From Siphonodentalium dalli (Eukaryota > Mollusca > Scaphopoda > Gadilida > Siphonodentaliidae): a stretch of DNA of 64,000 nt. A model generated the notes under the pieces. It saw only the letters and a list, made by a program, of their open reading frames with translations. It ran no database searches and had not been told where the DNA came from. This document shows positions 58,725 to 64,000 of the stretch, piece by piece; the stretch's first letter is position 1; each line of letters begins with the position of its first letter. The DNA lies in NCBI GenBank assembly GCA_032622095.1, contig CP136068.1, forward strand, positions 51,392,443 through 51,456,442, written 5' to 3'. A program made the translations under genes and the position numbers.

Positions 58725-59026
58725 GTGAGTACAGCATAAGGCCATTTTCTAATTTTATTTTTCATTTTCAGTCCTTCCGACAAGGAAAACACAGTAAGAG
58801 CATTTATTTGCTCCCACAATTCAGAAGATGGGTGTAATATTTCACCCCTGATCAGTGTTCGTCCTGGCCCGAACATTTTTGTAGCCATTTTTTTAGCCAC
58901 TTGTGCAATTTTGTTAGCCACTTTTAAAAAAGTTTAGCCACATATTGTGGGATAAATTAGCACAAGATCTAATATGATATAAACATTTATTTTACTCAAA
59001 GTTATCAGCACTTATAATACATAACA

Positions 59027-59226
59027 ATATTTATGCATAACGACCCAGGGTTAGAGTGAAGAAAGATGAAGACATTGTTTTATTGTGGATATGGGCTCCC
59101 ATCAGCTGTGTTTTTGAGATGGGACATTTATATAGAAAATCATAAAATATTTATATACATAACGAATCCTGAAATAGAATATTTACATAACCTAAAAATA
59201 ATGTTGCGGGCGACCAAAAGACCGCC
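59027..59226 (-). repeat. Split direct repeat B2 of the retrotransposon
   Basis: About 200 bp nearly identical to 59700-59897 (shares ATATTTATGCATAACGACCC, ATGTTGCGGGCGACCAAAAG), differing by two 1-bp indels and few changes. Near identity argues for recent insertion. Confidence 0.88.
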
Positions 59227-59699
59227 TCTGAAGAAAAGGTGGTGCTCTATGGGGTGGTGGTGGGCCAAGAAACTAAAAATTGTGTGTTGTAAAAGTTTGT
59301 GAATTTAAACAAAACGTGTTGAAACTTAGAAAGCAAGGAAAAACCACGACAAAAACTTTTTGCGTCCTACACCCAACGAAAGTTCTTGTGAAAGGACGCT
59401 ATCCTATTAGCTTTTAGATTTCTCAAGCTGTCCCCCCTCGTAATAACTCATCAACCAATGAGAATGTTTAATTAGTAATTAGCGTAATGAAGTAACAGCC
59501 GCTGTCTTGCGATGCTGGCTGTTCTTAGAATCTATATCGTTGATTGCACAGCGTCTTTCGAATGTGTGCGCGGACCTGATTTAACGTTACACTGCGCAAC
59601 TTCCGGTTCTTATAATCGTAACCAAATTAACTATTTGAACTAGGAAGCAATGATCGTCTGTGACGTTAAGCATAAAAACACACGACTACGTGCGAATGT
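59227..59699 (-). repeat. Segment A2 between the direct repeats
   Basis: Unique within the window, 473 bp. In the split-direct-repeat model it should recur once as A1 at the 5' end of the element, outside the window. No coding frame. Confidence 0.55.
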
Positions 59700-59897
59700 A
59701 TATTTATGCATAACGACCCAGGGTTAGAGTGAAGAAAGATGAGACATTGTTTTATTGTGGATATGGCTCCCATCAGCTGTGTTTTTGAGATGGGACATTT
59801 ATATAGAAAATCATAAAATATTTATATACATAACGAATCCTGAAATAGAATATTTACATAACCTAAAAATAATGTTGCGGGCGACCAAAAGACCGCC
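59700..59897 (-). repeat. Split direct repeat B1 of the retrotransposon
   Basis: Copy of 59027-59226. Followed on the + strand by an 11-G run (59944-59954) and the hairpin array. Confidence 0.88.
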
Positions 59898-59952
59898 ACA
59901 GATGAAGTTGAAAGACTTCATCACGCCCACAACATAGAAAAAAGGGGGGGGG

Positions 59953-60681
59953 GGTCGATCTAGCCCTGCAAGAACGACCGAACTACTACATGTAGTAGAA
60001 TGAAAAAATTTGTGCCAGTTTAGCCCTGCAAAACTGACAAGAGGTAAATTTACTTAATGTATAGGTTATATGAGGGTGACTGTCGGCAATCACGGCTGTA
60101 AATTGTTTAAATATCACTGCCTTAAAAATGAAGCATTTCGTCCCCAATCTAGCCCTGCAAGACTGGAGACTCAGCCCCTCCCACTATACTTAATGTTAAG
60201 CTTAAATTGAAGCATTTTGTCCCCAGCCTAGCCCTGCAAGACTGGAGACGCAGCCCCTCCCCAGACTAATGTTGAGCCTATTGACCAATAATTTATCTTG
60301 ACATAAAGTATTAAACAGATTATATTTGAAAAAATTTGTTAAAATGAAGCATTTTTGTCCCCAATCTAGCCCTGCAAGATTGGAGACTCGGCCCCTCCCT
60401 CTATACTAATGTTAAGCTTAAAATTGATGTATTTTGTCCCCAGCCTAGCCCTGCAAGACTGGAGACGAAGCCCCTTCACACGGACTAGTATTGAGCCCAT
60501 TGACCAATAGTTTATCTTGACATAAAGAATTAAATGGGTTATGATTGAAAACGTTTGTTCAAGTTGAAGCATTTTGTCCCCAATCTAGCCCTGCAAGACT
60601 GGAGACTCAGCCCCGCCCTCTATATTAATGTTAAGCTTAAAATTGAAGCATTGTGTCCCCAGTCTAGCCCTGCAAGACTGG
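59953..60681 (-). repeat. Array of eight hairpins with invariant loop, in ~220-bp tandem units
   Basis: TAGCCCTGCAA occurs eight times (hairpins at 59953, 60014, 60144, 60223, 60361, 60440, 60580, 60659), each flanked by short complementary arms: CCAATC/GATTGG, CCAGTC/GACTGG, GGTCG/CGACC, CAGTT/AACTG. The loop never changes while the arms do. From 60144 the array is about 2.5 units of roughly 217 bp, each with one CCAATC-type and one CCAG-type hairpin. It lies just 3' of the recombinase gene on the element's own strand. Confidence 0.85.
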
Positions 60682-60747
60682 AGACCAAGCTCCTCCCTCC
60701 AGGCTAGTATGAGGATATTGACCAATAATTTATGTGCTGAATTCTGC

Positions 60748-61710
60748 CTATAATAATGGTTGACTACGAATGTAATGCTTAAAAGCGTCTGACCTCCATC
60801 TCCCCATTAGTCTAATCTGTGCATCAGAAAAACCCTTCTCAGCGGCCCATGTACATGCCCCAATCCGAAATGAATGGCCTTTAAAATTAGTGGAATCCAA
60901 GCCTAAATATGCCAAACATTGCTGCAATTTATTGACAAATTGTGAACGTAATACTGGGGTGCTCTCACTATTAATGAAAAGAGGGCCATTTGATGTGCCT
61001 CGCAACTCAATATACCGCCGTAATAACCTTATTGGGCAAAAATTCGACTGGCTTGAAGATGGTAGCGTGATAATATGAGGTTTACCATCGATATTGTGTT
61101 TGAATTTGCGGAAAGTGACTGTTGTTACAGAATCGTGTCGCTGTGAAGCGAACATGACATCTGACAGCTGCAAAACATTTGCATGCATGTTTGCTTGTGG
61201 CGGGCACAGTTCTCCTATCCGAGCAAATGCATAGAATGCAAATGTAAACAGAGCCTCATATAGATGAGTGATATAAAATGTGTCACTACATGGTCGTACG
61301 GCTCGCACTAGATTATGCAAAATAGATTGAGTGATTGGTAAACGTACGTCAATTGACGGTCGGAGTCTTCGTACTGCCACCAATATTTTTTGCAGCATAA
61401 ACGACTGCATTGGGTCAGGTAGGTGATGCATTTTGTGGACATATGATATCGCTGACATGATTGAAGAAATTGTCTTTGCAGCATATTTCCGATTAAAGAA
61501 ATGTGCTATGAACCAACCTAAATTGTTAGGTTTGATAGACATTGTGGTCGGTAATTGGTATTGAGCCCAAAATAAATTGAATTTTTCCAAGGCACTACTG
61601 TAGGCTTTATGAGTTGCCGGTGATATTGCATTCTGTAATAAAGTGTTCATGGTTTGATTAAGTTCTTGAGATGGAGCGCGACTGGGATGGACACTGGATG
61701 TGGATCGCAA
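60748..61710 (-). CDS. Tyrosine recombinase (integrase) of DIRS/Ngaro-type element
   Basis: 320 residues, reading - strand. The N-terminal half (about 20-120) is the helical core-binding region of phage-integrase-fold recombinases (ATHKAYSSALEKFNLFW). Catalytic residues in the C-terminal half: Arg164 in FARIGELC, a basic RKFKH segment near 201-205, HSFR with His279 and Arg282, Trp305 in GRW, and nucleophile Tyr313 in KHYIR. Such enzymes integrate a circular cDNA by site-specific recombination in place of a DDE integrase. All key residues are present and there is no stop or frameshift. The start overlaps the RT frame by 64 nt in another frame, as usual in this class; translation may rely on reinitiation or a subgenomic message, and the true start is uncertain. 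Confidence 0.9.
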   Translation of the reverse strand: MRSTSSVHPSRAPSQELNQTMNTLLQNAISPATHKAYSSALEKFNLFWAQYQLPTTMSIKPNNLGWFIAHFFNRKYAAKTISSIMSAISYVHKMHHLPDPMQSFMLQKILVAVRRLRPSIDVRLPITQSILHNLVRAVRPCSDTFYITHLYEALFTFAFYAFARIGELCPPQANMHANVLQLSDVMFASQRHDSVTTVTFRKFKHNIDGKPHIITLPSSSQSNFCPIRLLRRYIELRGTSNGPLFINSESTPVLRSQFVNKLQQCLAYLGLDSTNFKGHSFRIGACTWAAEKGFSDAQIRLMGRWRSDAFKHYIRSQPLL

Positions 61711-64000
61711 TCGGGGGCTAAACGCCTGAATTCCTGTACCTGTAATCGAGAAAGAGAGTCAGCCAACCTATTGTCTCTCCCCGGAACATACCTCGCTTTA
61801 AAATGTATGTTCTTCTGAATGCATATCAAAACTAACTGACGTAATAACTCCAATATATTCCTTTCCTTAGTTGTTTGTTTATTGATCACTGTAACCACCG
61901 CCTGATTATCGGAGAAAAATGATATCTGTTTATTCTTTAAAGTATGGCCCCACAGATGCATTGCCAACACTATAGGATATAATTCAAGCACTGCGATGTT
62001 GATTTCTGATACATCGCTATGCCATGCTGAGTAAAACCATTGGTTACCGAAGATTCCACTAAAGCCTAAAGAGCCGGCAGCATCCGTATACAGGGTTAAG
62101 CAATCATTCGTAAACCATTTTTGCTCCAGGAAAAATTGTCTGCCATTAAAACTTTGTAAGAATGTCAACCAAAGCCGCAAATCTGTCTTTGTACTGGCAG
62201 TTAATTTAATATGATGATGAGCCTTTTTAACATGTATAGTCAAATTGATTAGGCGTCTCAAAAAGACCCGGCCTTGGATGACTACATAGCAGGTAAAGTT
62301 AAGTAAACCAATGAGTGATTGTAATTCTTGCAAAGTCACCTGTTTACGCGATAGAAATGTATTTATTAATTCCTGGCATTTGACCAATTTATCGAGGGGC
62401 AAGCGAGCTGTCATTTCTATAGAATCAAGCTCGATGCCTAAAAATGTCATACATGTGCTGGGATCGAATGTTTTCTCCTTCGACATGGGTACACCGATCT
62501 CAGAACATAATTTAAGGAATTTCGACAAATATTTTGCACATTTGACCTGAGAGTCTGCCAAAATAAGGAAATCATCAATAATATGCACGATATGTGGTAT
62601 TTGGCATTTCTTATTAGCTATCCAATGTAAAGCGGTACTAAATGTCTCGAATAATTGACAAGAAGAAGAACATCCTTGTGGCACACATTTATCGATATAA
62701 TATTTCCCCTCCCACTCAAATCCAAGTAACGATTGATCAGAAGGTCGTACCGGTAAAATTCTAAAGGCAGATTCTATGTCTGTCTTTGCCATATATGTTC
62801 CAAAATTTAGCTTACAAATTAGTTTAACAGCATCGTCAATGTTCTGATATCGGACACAACTGAATTCGGCTGGAATGTGATCGTTGACCGAACGGCCTTT
62901 GGGATATGAAAGATGTTGAATCATGCGGTATTCCCCGGCTTTTTTCTTAGCAACCACCCCTATTGGATTTACAACTACATTACTCATTCTTGCGTTATCC
63001 CCACAAAAAGGACCAAGAATACGCCCTGCGATGAGTTCTTTTTGAATTTTGGCGCTAACTATGTGTGGTAACTCAAAAGCCGATTTTAAATTGGGCGAAC
63101 GATGATATTCAATGTCACCCTGAATGCCTAAACTAAATCCCCACTTAAAACCGGATATTATTGAAAATTTAACGGATGGATCATATCCCTCTAACAGTTC
63201 ATCTAGTTTGTGAAAATTTACCGGTGTTTGTATTTGGCTGCGGAGGTTTGTCACCTCTTGGGTGTTGGTTTCTCGGTGTATTGTTTGATCCTCTCCCACG
63301 AAAGGGCTGTTGCTGGTTACGAGCTGTGCAATACTTGAAGCTGTGCATTTGATTGAAAATCCGCAGACATTGGTCCCTGCACAAAAAGATCCCGCGTGAT
63401 AGGCATGGCAAAACCCCTTTGGAAAAGAAATCCGGGGACCCCTGACCTGTTGGTATTGCTGTTGATATTGCCTCCGGGGTTGTTCATTCGGGACACTCCG
63501 TTGGCCATTGGAAAACCTACCACCCGGGGTTGCCCTCATATATAATTCCCAGTGAATATGGGCCCATGTTAATTCCAGGTTGTTTTGTTTTAGCTTACGA
63601 AAATTGCAGTCATAAAATGCCCAGTCCATATTTATGGATGCCAAATGCCTAATGTATGCTTGATATTGAATCAAGGCCAACAACTGATTGGGATATTTCT
63701 GCCCATAAATGGACATGTACACTTCAAATGCTGTAATCCATTGGGAAATGTGGATTACCCCCTTGGAAGGCCTAGGGACCCAATCAATAGATGGAGCCAC
63801 CGTGTTGCCCGAGAATTCCATAGTGTACGATTGATTATTAGTATCTTGATTCTGAGGCAACAAAGTGGAAAATTCTATAAATTCGTTAGCCCAAATTTTA
63901 CATTTTAATTTCGAAGGTATGTTAGAATCTAATGAAATGCCAAGGGACGTAAAACCTGTTGGGGAACCTCGAATGCCCTGCATCTGAGGTTGAAAGGAAG
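61647..64000 (-). CDS. Gag-reverse transcriptase-RNase H polyprotein frame of DIRS/Ngaro-type element (5'-partial)
   Basis: First Met at 63983; the frame is open to the window edge, so the N-terminus may extend. 778 residues from that Met. About 70-190: Gag-like helical region (ITAFEVYMSIYGQKYP). Cys192, Cys201, Cys207 and Cys213 form a CCxx-type zinc motif in which the expected His is Ile. About 300-500: reverse transcriptase, with Asp402 in KTDIESAFR, PQG at 435-437 and the catalytic pair Asp470-Asp471 in HIIDDFLILAD. About 620-745: RNase H with Asp634 (LYTDAAG), Glu667 (VLELYP), Asp692 (SDNQA) and RYVPGRDNRLADSLSR. It copies element RNA into cDNA and degrades the template. No stops or frameshifts in RT or RNase H. 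Confidence 0.88.
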   Translation of the reverse strand, partial: SFQPQMQGIRGSPTGFTSLGISLDSNIPSKLKCKIWANEFIEFSTLLPQNQDTNNQSYTMEFSGNTVAPSIDWVPRPSKGVIHISQWITAFEVYMSIYGQKYPNQLLALIQYQAYIRHLASINMDWAFYDCNFRKLKQNNLELTWAHIHWELYMRATPGGRFSNGQRSVPNEQPRRQYQQQYQQVRGPRISFPKGFCHAYHAGSFCAGTNVCGFSIKCTASSIAQLVTSNSPFVGEDQTIHRETNTQEVTNLRSQIQTPVNFHKLDELLEGYDPSVKFSIISGFKWGFSLGIQGDIEYHRSPNLKSAFELPHIVSAKIQKELIAGRILGPFCGDNARMSNVVVNPIGVVAKKKAGEYRMIQHLSYPKGRSVNDHIPAEFSCVRYQNIDDAVKLICKLNFGTYMAKTDIESAFRILPVRPSDQSLLGFEWEGKYYIDKCVPQGCSSSCQLFETFSTALHWIANKKCQIPHIVHIIDDFLILADSQVKCAKYLSKFLKLCSEIGVPMSKEKTFDPSTCMTFLGIELDSIEMTARLPLDKLVKCQELINTFLSRKQVTLQELQSLIGLLNFTCYVVIQGRVFLRRLINLTIHVKKAHHHIKLTASTKTDLRLWLTFLQSFNGRQFFLEQKWFTNDCLTLYTDAAGSLGFSGIFGNQWFYSAWHSDVSEINIAVLELYPIVLAMHLWGHTLKNKQISFFSDNQAVVTVINKQTTKERNILELLRQLVLICIQKNIHFKARYVPGRDNRLADSLSRLQVQEFRRLAPDCDPHPVSIPVALHLKNLIKP
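63199..63411 (-). CDS. Gag-like basic tail in an overlapping frame
   Basis: In a second - strand frame, overlapping the zinc-motif region of the long frame, the reading gives MHSFKYCTARNQQQPFRGRG followed by a Gln/Arg/Pro/Asn-rich tail and a stop at 63199. This composition looks like the C-terminal end of a Gag nucleocapsid. Either Gag and RT normally overlap in different frames and this is Gag's true end, or one indel in this copy has joined them. Not an independent gene. Confidence 0.4.
   Translation of the reverse strand: MPCLSRGIFLCRDQCLRIFNQMHSFKYCTARNQQQPFRGRGSNNTPRNQHPRGDKPPQPNTNTGKFSQTR

Larger units (their letters stand above)
59027..64000 (-). mobile_element. DIRS/Ngaro-type tyrosine-recombinase retrotransposon (left end outside window)
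   Basis: Read on the - strand: gag-RT-RNase H frame (to 61647), overlapping tyrosine recombinase (61710-60748), hairpin array (60681-59953), direct repeat B1 (59897-59700), middle segment A2 (59699-59227), direct repeat B2 (59226-59027). Ngaro/PAT-type elements have split direct repeats A1-ORFs-B1-A2-B2, which this order fits. A1, a copy of 59227-59699, should lie beyond base 64000. No DAM methylase domain was seen, which also favours Ngaro/PAT over DIRS1. It lies antisense in an intron of the coiled-coil gene. Confidence 0.85.

Noticed and set aside
59066-59937. Two similar + strand frames of 60 to 78 codons
   Set aside because: They are the two ~200-bp direct repeats of the retrotransposon read on the opposite strand, not paralogous genes.

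Overview
The window is animal genomic DNA: AT-rich, intron-dominated, with GT-AG splice sites and no prokaryotic gene organisation. The dispersed repeats (TATACCCCC/GTCCGTCCGTC repeats, many TTAA-flanked MITEs, Helitrons, a tyrosine-recombinase retrotransposon) suggest an invertebrate, probably a lophotrochozoan such as a mollusc. That placement is inference from repeat style and was not tested by any search.

One host gene runs along the + strand from before base 1 to beyond base 64000. I could chain 20 exons, 1678 to 58724, in which every intron phase matches. They give an uninterrupted 1,518-codon piece of a very long acidic coiled-coil protein, with one further optional cassette exon. Exons near 40500, 41977, 55249 and 58605 resemble, in the same order, a conserved stretch of vertebrate pericentrin (PCNT) and AKAP9, the centrosome/Golgi scaffolds that anchor protein kinase A and gamma-tubulin complexes. 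The N-terminus and the C-terminal PACT domain would lie outside the window.

The introns are layered mobile-element debris. (1) At least six families have TTAA target duplications and CCC/GGG or CTCTTT/AAAGAG ends (piggyBac-type MITEs); several different families carry the same ~69-bp palindrome. (2) Foldback elements with 8-bp target duplications (hAT-type) occur as six copies of one family, plus larger hAT-like elements at 10088-11790, 31089-31977, 33770-34302 and 49435-51066. (3) TA-flanked mariner-type foldbacks. (4) Three short Helitrons with TC...CTAG ends and a 3' hairpin. (5) Many minisatellites. Nesting is common and in one case is proved by an empty site elsewhere in the window.

From about 59027 to the right edge, on the - strand and so antisense to the host gene, lies a DIRS/Ngaro-type retrotransposon. 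It has an open gag-RT-RNase H frame, an overlapping intact tyrosine recombinase, an array of eight hairpins with an invariant loop, and a B1-A2-B2 arrangement of split direct repeats. Its left end (A1) is predicted beyond base 64000.

I saw no tRNA, rRNA, CRISPR array or bacterial-type element.
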